Assembly (NCBI RefSeq): GCF_900142535.1
Contig: NZ_FRBE01000024.1
Coordinates: 1-45,308, forward strand
Direction of reading: 5' to 3'
Length of the DNA stretch: 45,308 nucleotides
Source of the DNA: Fibrobacter sp. UWEL
GTDB taxonomy: Bacteria > Fibrobacterota > Fibrobacteria > Fibrobacterales > Fibrobacteraceae
Made by a program: the position numbers and the translations under genes. Below the pieces are notes generated by a model. The model was not told where the DNA came from and made no database searches. It saw nothing but the letters and a program-made list of their open reading frames with translations. This document shows, piece after piece, positions 8,675 to 16,339 of this stretch. Numbering within the stretch: position 1 is the first letter of the stretch; each line of letters starts with the position of its first letter.

Positions 8675-8775
8675 GTGGGGCCGCGGTGGCCGAGGGGTGC
8701 CGCGGGGGGCGTTTTGTATTGCCGGGGGGGGTGCCGCAGGGGGCTCAGGTGCGTCGCGAGGGGGCGTTTTGGCGA
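8675..8775 (+). other. G-run tract with G-quadruplex potential
   Basis: At least five runs of four to eight G lie within 100 bp on the plus strand, several separated by short loops such as TGCCGC and TGCCGCA. The minus strand, which is the valS sense strand, is correspondingly C-rich. The tract starts about 50 bp upstream of the valS start codon. Confidence 0.6.
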
Positions 8776-8779
8776 TTTG

Positions 8780-8996
8780 CTAGTGCAAATGGGGGAAATG
8801 GCGCCGATTTGCACTAGGATTTTTAGTTTGTATGTAGAAAAAGGCCGGTTTTGGGGTGGATTTAGTGGCCGAGTTAGTGCGAATTCGGGGAATGGCGATG
8901 TTTTGCACTAGCTTTGGGGGGCGTGGGTGTGAAAATTGTATTATTTTGTTCAAAAATTGTAGTGCGGATTGCTTGAAAAATACCCTTTTGCACTAC
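8780..8996. repeat. Three 38-bp paired-arm repeats, TAGTGC arm type
   Basis: Units at 8780-8817, 8874-8911 and 8959-8996 each consist of an 11-nt arm, a 16-nt core and an inverted 11-nt arm. The first is perfect: CTAGTGCAAAT, 16 nt, ATTTGCACTAG. The others keep TAGTGC and GCACTA exactly 24 nt apart, with GCGAAT or GCGGAT on the left and TTTTGC on the right. The cores differ. The same 11-16-11 geometry occurs in the TACTAAA-type repeats at 15.7, 20.1 and 34.6 kb. These units lie between divergent genes, unlike the other clusters. Confidence 0.85.
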
Positions 8997-9165
8997 GATT
9001 TTACGAAAATGCCACTTGAAAATCGGCGGAATGACCATTAAAACGGTGGCTTGGCCGCGCGGATTAGCCCAAATGGCTGCGCGGATTTGCGAAAATGGGT
9101 CGCAAGAATATATCTTTAAGGCGGTGGGATGAATTTAATCGCGGGATGAGTCCGGTGAGGTTCTT

Positions 9166-10560
9166 ATGAAGGGTGATTTTTTCGGGTTTGCGTCGGCGAA
9201 GCTGCGTGAGGCGGCGAAGCTGGGCGCGGGTTTGAAGCGTGGCGCGGGTTTGTTCGTCGCGGGCATCGCTTGCGTCGCGAATATTGCATGGGCGGATCCG
9301 CCGGCGAATTTCGGCGGGTGGGATCTTGTTTTCGAGGATAATTTCGACGGGACTTCGCTGGACACGAGCAAGTGGAATCCGACGTACAACTGGGGGCACA
9401 CGCATAACCATCGGGCTTACTGCGATGCGGCCAACGTGATTGTGGCAGATGGCCTGCTGAAGCTGAAGGGCGAGGCCAAGAAACATCCCGATGCGCCCGC
9501 CACCGCAAAATTCAGCGGGAAGGAAATTCCTGTAGATTACACCAGCGCCGCCATTGACACCCGCGGCCATTTCGAGGTGAAGTACGGCTACATCGAGGGG
9601 CGCTTCAAGGCCCCGAAACACAAGGGCACATGGCCCGCGTTCTGGACCCTACAGGACGGCTGGCCTCCCGAAATCGACATTCTGGAAATTCCTGCATCCC
9701 GAAAGCAACATCATTACTATTTGCATTACACCACAACCGACTGGTACAATTCCCACGGTTCCGCCTGGGATCACGAGGCGTCCTTCGGTGGGCATAAGGA
9801 TGATGACGTGGACCGCTCCGCAGACTTCCACACGTACGCGGTGGAGTGGGATCAGAACAACCTGAATTTTTATTTCGACGACAAGAAATTCGCCAGCTAT
9901 AATCGCCCCACGGAACTGAAACAGCTGACGGCCCAATACATTATTGTGAACCTTGCTATTGGCGGGTGGGCCGGCGATGACATTGAAGTGACTGCGGACA
10001 ACCCGGCGTATTTTGAGGCAGACTGGATTCGCGTTTGGCAGGCGAAGCCTGTGAAGCCCGACACCGTGCTTTTGCAGAACGAAGCCTTCGGAACCTGCAT
10101 GCTACCCGGCGATGACAAGCGCATGTATCTTGGCGATTGCAATGACCCGGGCGCCTTGGCGGTGATGACGCAAACCAGCGGCAACACCTTCCGAGTGGAC
10201 TTTGGCGAAATGACCCTGGAAATGCCCAACGAAACCACTGACGCGGGCACCACCGTAGGCGTTTACAGCTGGAATGGAAAGAACCACCAGAAGGTGGTTT
10301 TCGAAAATCAGTTTAGCAATCAGTACCGCCTGAAGATGCTCCACAGCGGACATTATCTGCGCTCCACATCCGACGGGACTCGCGTTGTGCAGGACTGGAA
10401 TGATTCCTGGGAATGGAACCAGAAGTGGCGTATTATCAAGCCCGCGGATTTGAAGACGGAAACTCCCGTGGATCCGGATGGGATTCGCAAGGCTGCCCTT
10501 TCCCGCATTAAGCAAATCCTGAAGGGCCGCACCTTCGACGTGAAGGGCCGAGTTCGATGA
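9166..10560 (+). CDS. Secreted GH16 beta-glucanase with ricin-type C-terminal domain
   Basis: A 464-residue exported enzyme. The signal peptide (residues 1 to about 43) ends ANIAWA before DPPANFGG. The GH16 catalytic domain spans about 47-290 and contains the active-site motif EIDILE at about 168-173, in which the first Glu is the nucleophile and the last the acid/base. Surrounding family motifs include GYIEGRFKAPKHKGTWPAFW and FHTYAVEWDQNNLNFYFD. Residues about 300-430 resemble a ricin-type beta-trefoil (CBM13-like). The last 25 residues are strongly basic, as in many Fibrobacter secreted proteins. GH16 enzymes cleave beta-1,3, beta-1,3-1,4 or related glucans; the exact substrate cannot be told. 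GTGAGG precedes the ATG. The stop overlaps the next gene's start (ATGA), so the two are probably made together. Confidence 0.9.
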   Translation: MKGDFFGFASAKLREAAKLGAGLKRGAGLFVAGIACVANIAWADPPANFGGWDLVFEDNFDGTSLDTSKWNPTYNWGHTHNHRAYCDAANVIVADGLLKLKGEAKKHPDAPATAKFSGKEIPVDYTSAAIDTRGHFEVKYGYIEGRFKAPKHKGTWPAFWTLQDGWPPEIDILEIPASRKQHHYYLHYTTTDWYNSHGSAWDHEASFGGHKDDDVDRSADFHTYAVEWDQNNLNFYFDDKKFASYNRPTELKQLTAQYIIVNLAIGGWAGDDIEVTADNPAYFEADWIRVWQAKPVKPDTVLLQNEAFGTCMLPGDDKRMYLGDCNDPGALAVMTQTSGNTFRVDFGEMTLEMPNETTDAGTTVGVYSWNGKNHQKVVFENQFSNQYRLKMLHSGHYLRSTSDGTRVVQDWNDSWEWNQKWRIIKPADLKTETPVDPDGIRKAALSRIKQILKGRTFDVKGRVR

Positions 10561-12533
10561 ATTTTTTATTCCTTGGCTTTATTGCGTTGATTGCGTTGGC
10601 GGGATGTTCCCATGATGATGGGGATAGCGTCGCACCTGATGACGGCAAGAATTTGCCGGAGCAGATGGTGCTGATGAAAGCCCGCGGGAAGAGCGCGCAA
10701 CTTGCTTCCAACGTGACGGCGGAATTCACCTACAATTTTTATGTGGGTCGGCACGAAGTGACCTGCGCTGAATTTGGGCTGGATTGCGGTGAACTCCCTG
10801 CGACTGGCATGACGTTTTATGACGCGGTGCTGTATGCCAATGAATTGAGCCTGCAGGAAGGCTTTGACACGGTTTACACCTACAGCGGCGTATTCCGCGA
10901 CGGGGCGGGCCATGCGCTGGGGCTGGAAAATTTCCGATTCCATCTGACGGTCGAGGGATATCGATTGCCCACGGAGGCCGAGTGGGTCTTTGCCGCTAGT
11001 GATTATTTTGATCCGCAGAAATCATGGAACGCTGATAACTCAGATTATGAAGCTCATGAAGTTTGCTCTTATGCTAGTGCGTCTGGTTTGCGTAAGGACG
11101 CTTCTGCCTTGCGTAAGGAAGCCTCGGGTTCGCGTGGGGATGTTGATGCCGCCGGGCTTTGCGATATGGCGGGGAATGTGGCTGAATGGGTGAACGACTG
11201 GTCCCATAAACTCTCTGACACTACGGTGGTAAACTTCGTGGGACCTGCGGAAGCCATCGGCTTTGGAGAGCGTATTCTGAAGGGCGGAAATTACCGGAAT
11301 AGACCTGCGGCCATGAGCTTGACTAGCCGCACGGATATTTATACGGTTACGTCTTCGACATATGCAGATTACGTAGGGTTTCGAGTTGCGTTTGGTGCGA
11401 TCCCCGACGCCACATGGCTTGGAGATACAACCGCTGTGGAATCTTCTTCAAGTAGTGTTGAATCGTCATCCAGTGAAGTCGAGTCTTCGTCTAGTGAAGT
11501 TGAGTTGTCGTCCAGTAGCGTTGAGTCTTCTTCAAGTGATGTCGAAGTTTCGTCGGATAGCGTGGAAAGTTCCTCAAGCGGCGAGGCGAATTCCTCAAGC
11601 AGCGTAGGGGATACAACTGCCGTCGCGGTAGAATTGGATAGGGATAGCGCCGGGATGTATTATGTCTCGGGTGGCAGCGAAGGTGCCATGATGCTTCGCT
11701 TCAAGATGGAAGTTTTTTGGCAGTACTGCAAACAAAGTAAGCTTGTGGTGATGGGCTCCTCAAGATCTCTGGATGGTGTCAACCCAATGCTGATGGATTC
11801 GAGCTTGATGGCCATCAACTTGTCCCATGTTCCTAACTCGCTTTTTGATACCTATTACTTGCTCAGAAATTACGTGCTGATCCATGTGCAGAATTTAAAG
11901 TTTGTGGTTCTGTCTCTGGATATTGATATGTGGTGGCGTGATCCGACGGATTCCTACGACAATTTCTTCTTGAGTGAGTACGAGCTTTATCCCGGATATG
12001 TTTATGACGAAAATCATGGTTTCTGGCGTGACGGTTATCCCGAGGGAATGTACGAGAAATCACAGGCGGCGCCGGGCTTTGAGTCGTACGGAAATCTCTT
12101 CCGGGGCGCCCGCGGGTTCTTCGCGGAGGGGGATGGTTCCTGGGAGACGGATCCGTCTGTGGATTATGACAGTACTTGGCTGGATAAGAAACCTGAGTTG
12201 TATCGCACGAATCTTGAAGCCTTGCGCAGAATCATCGCGATGGCGCAAGCGCATGACGTACGGGTGATTGGCGTTATATTCCCGCAGAGTCCCGGATATA
12301 AGCTGACAGGAGCCTACGGCAAGTACGGTCCTCGCCGGAGTCAGGCGGACTCCCTCGTGAATGAACTGGCGGGGCTGTCGCTGGAATATGAGAATTTTAT
12401 CCTGATGGACGAATATAAGGGCGGCGATCATGACTATAGCGATGATATGGCCGTCAATCGCGATCATCTCAACGAAAGAGGCGCGGCCCAGCTGACAGCT
12501 CGATTGGATTCTCTTGTCGCGAAGTATAAGTAA
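10557..12533 (+). CDS. TIGR02171-like lipoprotein: formylglycine-enzyme-like plus SGNH-like domains
   Basis: A 658-residue lipoprotein (lipobox LAGC, Cys17). The N-terminal region (about 40-280) resembles the sulfatase-modifying/formylglycine-generating fold: RHEVTCAEF, YRLPTEAEWVFAASDYF, DMAGNVAEWVNDW and GGNYRNRP are its usual signposts. A Ser-rich linker with seven VESSSSE-like repeats (about 295-350) joins it to a C-terminal domain. That domain has MGSSRSLDGV (block-I-like Ser) and DHLNERGAAQL (Asp/His block), pointing to an SGNH-type hydrolase or relative. This two-part arrangement matches TIGR02171, a paralogous family reported from Fibrobacter succinogenes with unknown function. Coupling by ATGA overlap to the GH16 gene suggests a joint role at the cell surface on plant polysaccharide. 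The 3' end overlaps the convergent nucleotidyltransferase gene by 65 bp. Confidence 0.75.
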   Translation: MNFLFLGFIALIALAGCSHDDGDSVAPDDGKNLPEQMVLMKARGKSAQLASNVTAEFTYNFYVGRHEVTCAEFGLDCGELPATGMTFYDAVLYANELSLQEGFDTVYTYSGVFRDGAGHALGLENFRFHLTVEGYRLPTEAEWVFAASDYFDPQKSWNADNSDYEAHEVCSYASASGLRKDASALRKEASGSRGDVDAAGLCDMAGNVAEWVNDWSHKLSDTTVVNFVGPAEAIGFGERILKGGNYRNRPAAMSLTSRTDIYTVTSSTYADYVGFRVAFGAIPDATWLGDTTAVESSSSSVESSSSEVESSSSEVELSSSSVESSSSDVEVSSDSVESSSSGEANSSSSVGDTTAVAVELDRDSAGMYYVSGGSEGAMMLRFKMEVFWQYCKQSKLVVMGSSRSLDGVNPMLMDSSLMAINLSHVPNSLFDTYYLLRNYVLIHVQNLKFVVLSLDIDMWWRDPTDSYDNFFLSEYELYPGYVYDENHGFWRDGYPEGMYEKSQAAPGFESYGNLFRGARGFFAEGDGSWETDPSVDYDSTWLDKKPELYRTNLEALRRIIAMAQAHDVRVIGVIFPQSPGYKLTGAYGKYGPRRSQADSLVNELAGLSLEYENFILMDEYKGGDHDYSDDMAVNRDHLNERGAAQLTARLDSLVAKYK

Positions 12534-13698
12534 GTGTGTTTCGCAGGGAGAGGCGGCGCTGCTTGATTCTCCGCGGGAGATAGCGGAAAAAATCCAGCCA
12601 GGTGCGGATTTCGCGCCAGAGGGCTTCCGACGGATTGAAGCGCAGTAAATGCAGGAACCTCTTGCGTTTGTGCAGCCAATAGCGGGGGAGTGCAGCGGTT
12701 TTGATCGGGCTATACTTCCCGAAGTTACCGCCCTCGATGGCGGCGTCCAGCAGTTCCTTACCCCAGTAGGCGTCGGGCTTGCAGAGCATACGGTCTTTGT
12801 CCAGATGGAACGTGTATTCCATAATCCACATGACGGCGCCCGCGGTTTTTGTAAGGCCGAAAACGCCCAGCAGTGCGGAAACTTCCTGGCGGGTTTGTGA
12901 CGTACTATGCTGCAATAGCTGGTGATAATCCGCCAGCTGTCGCAACCCGATTCCGTCCCCGATGAAGTGTTTCTGCAAATGTGCCAGCTGCATGAGCAAC
13001 GAGAATTTTATGGATGGTTCATTGAAGTGCGCGGGCTCGTACCAGCGGGATTCTGCGGGGGCTGTCCTATCCAGATATTTCCGCAGGGCGCCGCCTTTCC
13101 CGATGGGGCAACCGCTGATGGACTTGAAGTGAATTTCCAGAGTGATATTGTCAAAGAGGGAAGAATTCAGCGTGACGTGATGCTGGTATATATCCGCTTT
13201 GTCTAGAAGTTTCATTTCCCGAAGGGTGCGTAAGGTTGACCGCTTTCCACCCTCGACGAAAACGTCAATATCCCCGGCCTGTCGGGAATGTACGTCGGGA
13301 TAGAGATGGGCATTTGCTTGCCCCTTCAAAATGACAGGGTGGAGCCCCCGCTGGCTGAACATCTGGGTGACTCTCCCGCAGACCTGATTCATCAGGAGGT
13401 TGTCTTGATGAATGTAGAAAGCCTCGCTGGTCCAATCATCAAGAATATCTTTGGGAGGTTGCTGCTCTGTAGGGAGCTTCGCGATGGCTACCCGCAGGAT
13501 GCCAACAACACTCTGGCGAGCCGCCTCACGATACAACTCCTGCCATTCATCCCGCTGAATGCCTTGAAATTGCGAGCTACCTTGAAATTGCGCTTCATCG
13601 CAATTTGTTTGTAATGTGGATGTTTCCGCCCCGCCCTGAGGGATGCTGAGGGCTAAACGCAAAAGCGCGAAGAATGTTTCCTGTAGGGCGGAATTCAT
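12469..13698 (-). CDS. Nucleotidyltransferase-family protein (NTP_transf_5-like, PF14907)
   Basis: A 409-residue protein. LHPVILKGQANAHLYPDVHSR followed by QAGDIDVFV matches the KG...LY...R..DIDLLV signature of the uncharacterised nucleotidyltransferase family PF14907, where the two Asp residues would bind metal. His/Asp-rich helical regions follow (MQLAHLQKHFIGDGIGLRQLADYHQLL), as usual for the family. Members often sit in polysaccharide or peptide-modification loci but have no settled reaction. The ATG at 13698 is chosen; a TTG nine bases upstream is possible. No clear ribosome-binding site is seen. The last 65 bp run antisense through the end of the TIGR02171 gene. It shares its upstream region with the divergent secretin gene. 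Confidence 0.72.
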   Translation of the reverse strand: MNSALQETFFALLRLALSIPQGGAETSTLQTNCDEAQFQGSSQFQGIQRDEWQELYREAARQSVVGILRVAIAKLPTEQQPPKDILDDWTSEAFYIHQDNLLMNQVCGRVTQMFSQRGLHPVILKGQANAHLYPDVHSRQAGDIDVFVEGGKRSTLRTLREMKLLDKADIYQHHVTLNSSLFDNITLEIHFKSISGCPIGKGGALRKYLDRTAPAESRWYEPAHFNEPSIKFSLLMQLAHLQKHFIGDGIGLRQLADYHQLLQHSTSQTRQEVSALLGVFGLTKTAGAVMWIMEYTFHLDKDRMLCKPDAYWGKELLDAAIEGGNFGKYSPIKTAALPRYWLHKRKRFLHLLRFNPSEALWREIRTWLDFFRYLPRRIKQRRLSLRNTLTYTSRQENPIELSAGPRLFR

Positions 13699-13738
13699 GG
13701 AACTCAATATACATTTTACAGGGGCATGACCTCGTCCG

Positions 13739-13761
13739 TGTCAACAGTTGTTTGCAAAATT
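13739..13761 (+). promoter_or_regulatory. 23-bp element shared with the facing secretion operon
   Basis: The sequence containing CAACAGTTGTTTGCAAAATT starts 83 bp before the secretin start codon. An exact 23-bp copy lies on the minus strand at 19131-19153, upstream of the GspL/GspC-like gene and in the same orientation relative to it. It contains the near-palindrome CAAC-A-GTTG and, on the strand facing away from the secretion genes, a consensus TTGACA. It could be a shared operator or promoter part, or a remnant of a duplication. Confidence 0.6.
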
Positions 13762-13821
13762 ACTGGCGGGGTTGTTTTGCGGGGTCCTTGTTATTATATT
13801 GAGCGGACCATCCTAAATTAG

Positions 13822-15633
13822 ATGCGTTGCCAGTTTAGACTTTTGTCTATTCCCAGAGTTTTTTTATATGAACTTTTGCGGGTTTTAGGGCCTCTCTTGA
13901 AACAGATTTTTATTGTGCTGCTGGCAGTGCTTGCGGCGAATGGATACCCGTCGAAGGGTATCGTCTTGGATTTTGTGGAAACGCCGATTGTGGATGTGGC
14001 GCGGGCGATTTCGTTGGCTTATGACACGCCGATTCTTGTGGATGAGGGGTTGAACCTGAAGGTAACTTTTCACTTAGAGGGTGTGGGCTTGCTGGAAGGC
14101 GTGTCTGCCCTATGTGGGGCCAACGGGTTGACCGTGGTTCAGGAGGGGCGAGTGTTTCATATCCGGCGGGCCGTGGACCGCGGGGTGCATGATTTTTCCA
14201 TCAAGAATGGGCGGGTGAATGTCTCCGCTCGGGATAAACCTGTGGGGGATTTTGTCCGAGAGTTCGCCTTGAATTCGGGGCTGAACATTCTGGCGAGCCC
14301 TGGGTTGTCAGGGGTGGTGACCGGCGAGTTGCGGGATATGGACGCGGAGGCTGCGTTTCGTGCGTTGATGAAAGCCAATGGATTTCGGGTCTGGCGTGAG
14401 GGGGAATGCCTCCGTGTTGACGCTGCAGGTGCGTTGGGCGCTTTGCAGGCAGGTGGCGCGGGGAGCCGCGGAGGTTCGCGGGAAGGCGTCAATGTGCGTG
14501 TGGAACGAGACGGCGATTTGTTCTCGCTGGAATGTAACGGCGGGGAGCTTGGGGCGGTGTTACAATCGCTGGCGGAAACGGCGGGCTTGAACTTGGGTAT
14601 GTACGGCGACATCCGTGAGGCGGTGCACTTGAAGTTTTCGGGTGTGCCGCTGGAGGAATTGTTGAGCGCTCTCTTTAAGGATAGGCGGTACAGCTACGTG
14701 CTGGAAGGCGGTTCCCTGCTGGTGTCCGAGGGTGGTTCCCGCAGGGCGCTGTCGGGTACCCGACTTGTGGCCTTGAAGCATGTGAACTGCGAGAAGGCGA
14801 TGGGATACTTCGCCAAGTTCATGCCCAGCGAGAGCTTTGCCGTCACGGAGGTTCGGGAGCAGAATGCGCTTCTGTTGGGCGGAACTCCCGCGGAATTGGA
14901 AATGGGGGAGGCGTTGTTGCGGCTGGTGGATGTTCCCGCCCTGCAGGTAACGCTCTCCTGCATTATCGTCGAGCTGAAGCGGGGACGCAATTTTGAAATC
15001 GGGTTTCACAGCGGGGCGACGCGGAAGACTGCGGCATACGACGTGGGGGCCCGAGGGTATTTTGATTTCCTCGGGACGGATTTTTCTAAGGCGGGTGCGT
15101 TCGGAAAGGTGGGGCTTTTGCCGGACCGTTTCGAAGTGGAGTTGGCGTCGCTGGAGGAAAATAACCGCGGGAAAGTTCTGGCCCGACCGCGCCTTACCAC
15201 ATTGAACGGCAATAAGGCGGAACTGAATGTGACAAACACGGTGTATTACTTAGTGAGCCAGGTATCCGCTGATGGATATCCCATCACGGATTACCGCTCC
15301 TTCAATGACGGAATTTCTCTGGAGATGATTCCGTCGGTCACTCTGGATGGGAACATCACTCTGGAGGTGTCCCCCGAGATCAAGACTGCGGGCCGATCGA
15401 CGGGGGATGGGCCTCGCGATATCAGCACCCGCAATTTAAAAACGGTGGTGGTGCTGAAGGATGGGGAGTCCCTATGCCTGGGCGGCCTCATTCGCAAGAA
15501 TAAAACCGAGGTAAGGTCCGCGGTACCTTTCCTCGGGAGCATTCCCCTCATCGGGCGGCTGTTTAGCTATGTGTCTGAGGAGGAAGAAGAAAATGAGCTG
15601 GCGATTTTCATTACACCCCATGTGGAAAAATAA
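13822..15633 (+). CDS. Secretin (GspD/PilQ family) outer-membrane channel
   Basis: A 603-residue secretin. After an N-terminal hydrophobic segment (KQIFIVLLAVLAANG) come three successive STN/N0-like modules at about 48-115, 130-200 and 225-300. An N1-like module follows (LVALKHVNCEKAMGYF to LRLVDVP), then the secretin domain (about 370-600) with VLARPRLTTLNG, the D-I-T-R-like DISTRNL and the terminal signature VPFLGSIPLIGRLF. Secretins form the oligomeric channel of type II secretion and type IV pili. The ATG at 13822 gives an unusually long leader. A TTG at 13897, preceded by AGGG at 13887-13890, yields a standard signal peptide and may be the real start. Pseudopilin and assembly genes face it on the minus strand, and it shares an upstream element with them. 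GspE/F/G-type genes are not in the window. Confidence 0.9.
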   Translation: MRCQFRLLSIPRVFLYELLRVLGPLLKQIFIVLLAVLAANGYPSKGIVLDFVETPIVDVARAISLAYDTPILVDEGLNLKVTFHLEGVGLLEGVSALCGANGLTVVQEGRVFHIRRAVDRGVHDFSIKNGRVNVSARDKPVGDFVREFALNSGLNILASPGLSGVVTGELRDMDAEAAFRALMKANGFRVWREGECLRVDAAGALGALQAGGAGSRGGSREGVNVRVERDGDLFSLECNGGELGAVLQSLAETAGLNLGMYGDIREAVHLKFSGVPLEELLSALFKDRRYSYVLEGGSLLVSEGGSRRALSGTRLVALKHVNCEKAMGYFAKFMPSESFAVTEVREQNALLLGGTPAELEMGEALLRLVDVPALQVTLSCIIVELKRGRNFEIGFHSGATRKTAAYDVGARGYFDFLGTDFSKAGAFGKVGLLPDRFEVELASLEENNRGKVLARPRLTTLNGNKAELNVTNTVYYLVSQVSADGYPITDYRSFNDGISLEMIPSVTLDGNITLEVSPEIKTAGRSTGDGPRDISTRNLKTVVVLKDGESLCLGGLIRKNKTEVRSAVPFLGSIPLIGRLFSYVSEEEEENELAIFITPHVEK

Positions 15634-15648
15634 GAGGTAATTGTTGCT

Positions 15649-15722
15649 GGTTGTTGCAGGTTGTTGCGGCGGCGGGTGCAGGTGATTTCGGGTTGTTGCA
15701 GGTTGTTGCGGCGGCGGGTGCA
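15649..15722 (+). repeat. 32-bp GC-rich direct repeat, two copies
   Basis: The 32 bp starting GGTTGTTGCAGGTTGTTGCG and ending GGCGGGTGCA occur at 15649-15680 and again, identically, at 15691-15722, with 10 bp between. The second copy runs straight into the first paired-arm unit of cluster A. A related GC-rich repeat lies on the other side of cluster A (16040-16096). Confidence 0.85.
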
Positions 15723-15993
15723 TACTAAATGGCTTTTTAGGGCGCGTTAGTAGGTATCCGATTTTTTATTTGTTTGGGTTGGTGCATACTAAAAGCGCTT
15801 GGCGACCTGTTTAGTATGCATCAAATTGATTGCGGGCGGCTAACTGGAGGGGAAAATCCTTAAATTACAACTTCCAAACTCGCCGCCATACCTACTAAAT
15901 CCTTTGCGAGGGGTGTTTAGTATGCATACACATTTTTCGGTGCGGAAAGAGGTACCTACTAAATAATGGTTTTTAACTGTTTAGTAGGTATGC
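15714..15993. repeat. Cluster A: four 38-bp paired-arm repeats, TACTAAA type; inverted copy of cluster B
   Basis: Four units have TACTAAA cores at 15723, 15787, 15893 and 15957. Each is followed after exactly 16 nt by TTTAGTA (GTTAGTA in the first). Arms extend outward by either TACC/GGTA or TGCA, in all combinations: TGCA/GGTA, TGCA/TGCA, TACC/TGCA and TACC/GGTA. From 15714 to about 15963 the block, including sequence between units, is about 95% identical to the reverse complement of 20107-20379. It lies between the converging secretin and pseudopilin genes, with no gene inside. No transposase is encoded in it. Confidence 0.92.
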
Positions 15994-16039
15994 ACTATGA
16001 AAAAGGCTCAAAAATGTTGCGGATAAGTGCGGGAGTTTG

Positions 16040-16096
16040 CGGGTTACCGCAGGTTGATTTCGGGTTACCGCAGGGAATGGCGGGTTACTGCGGGAG
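16040..16096 (+). repeat. Three 20-21 bp GC-rich direct repeats
   Basis: CGGGTTACCGCAGG or a close variant recurs at 16040, 16061 and 16081. The stop codon of the short pseudopilin gene lies inside the third copy. GCAGGTTGATTTCGGGTT here resembles GCAGGTGATTTCGGGTT at about 15678, on the far side of cluster A. Confidence 0.75.
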
Positions 16097-16339
16097 GTTG
16101 CGTCGACGGCGGTCTGGTCCGTAGGGATGAACTTGGCGCATTTCGTCAATGAGGGTTTCTGTATCCAGCAGGTAGGTTTTAACCAGATGGTGGTGGGTGG
16201 AGTGAGTGCCCTGCCAGAAAGCAAGCGCGGTTCCTGTCAGTAAGCCCGCAAGAACCATCGCGATAAGAAGCTCCATCAAGGTAAAGCCTCTGGCTGCATT
16301 TGATTTCAAGAGGAGATCCGCCCGCGGGTTTATTTGCAT
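16085..16339 (-). CDS. Short type IV pilin-like minor pseudopilin, probably truncated
   Basis: An 84-residue protein with the prepilin motif RGFTLMELLIAMVLAGLL: cleavage after Gly, Glu at +5, hydrophobic helix. Minor pseudopilins (GspJ/PilW-like) are usually about 150-220 residues with a globular domain. Here the frame ends soon after the helix with a basic tail (DRRRRNLPQ) encoded by the GC-rich direct repeats beside cluster A. This suggests the 3' end was lost by rearrangement. The start overlaps the preceding gene by 10 bp. It is the last gene of a minus-strand operon whose products would be processed by a prepilin peptidase not encoded here. Confidence 0.75.
   Translation of the reverse strand: MQINPRADLLLKSNAARGFTLMELLIAMVLAGLLTGTALAFWQGTHSTHHHLVKTYLLDTETLIDEMRQVHPYGPDRRRRNLPQ

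Larger units (their letters stand above)
8626..9165. other. 540-bp gene-free divergent region between valS and the GH16 gene
   Basis: No convincing gene is present. The valS-proximal part (about 8675-8775) has G-runs of four to eight bases and an imperfect direct repeat of GGGGTGCCGC(G/A)GGGGG. The middle part (8780-8996) has three paired-arm repeats, annotated separately. The GH16-proximal part has two copies of GCGCGGATT (about 9057 and 9079) and a ribosome-binding site, GTGAGG, before 9166. Promoters for both genes must lie here but none is clear enough to mark. Confidence 0.7.

Noticed and set aside
8626-8780. T-box riboswitch upstream of valS
   Set aside because: No T-box sequence (TGGNACCGCG) or specifier stem was found.
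6463-8817. 784-codon open frame opposite valS
   Set aside because: It is the exact antisense of a strongly supported gene and shows no domain; codon bias of valS leaves this frame free of stops.
8651-8911. Short plus-strand frame in the G-rich region
   Set aside because: Encodes low-complexity Gly/Arg sequence across the repeats, with no ribosome-binding site or homology.
15714-15993. CRISPR array
   Set aside because: Units are inverted pairs with a 16-nt centre and irregular distances, not direct repeats with regular 30-nt spacers; no cas gene is near.
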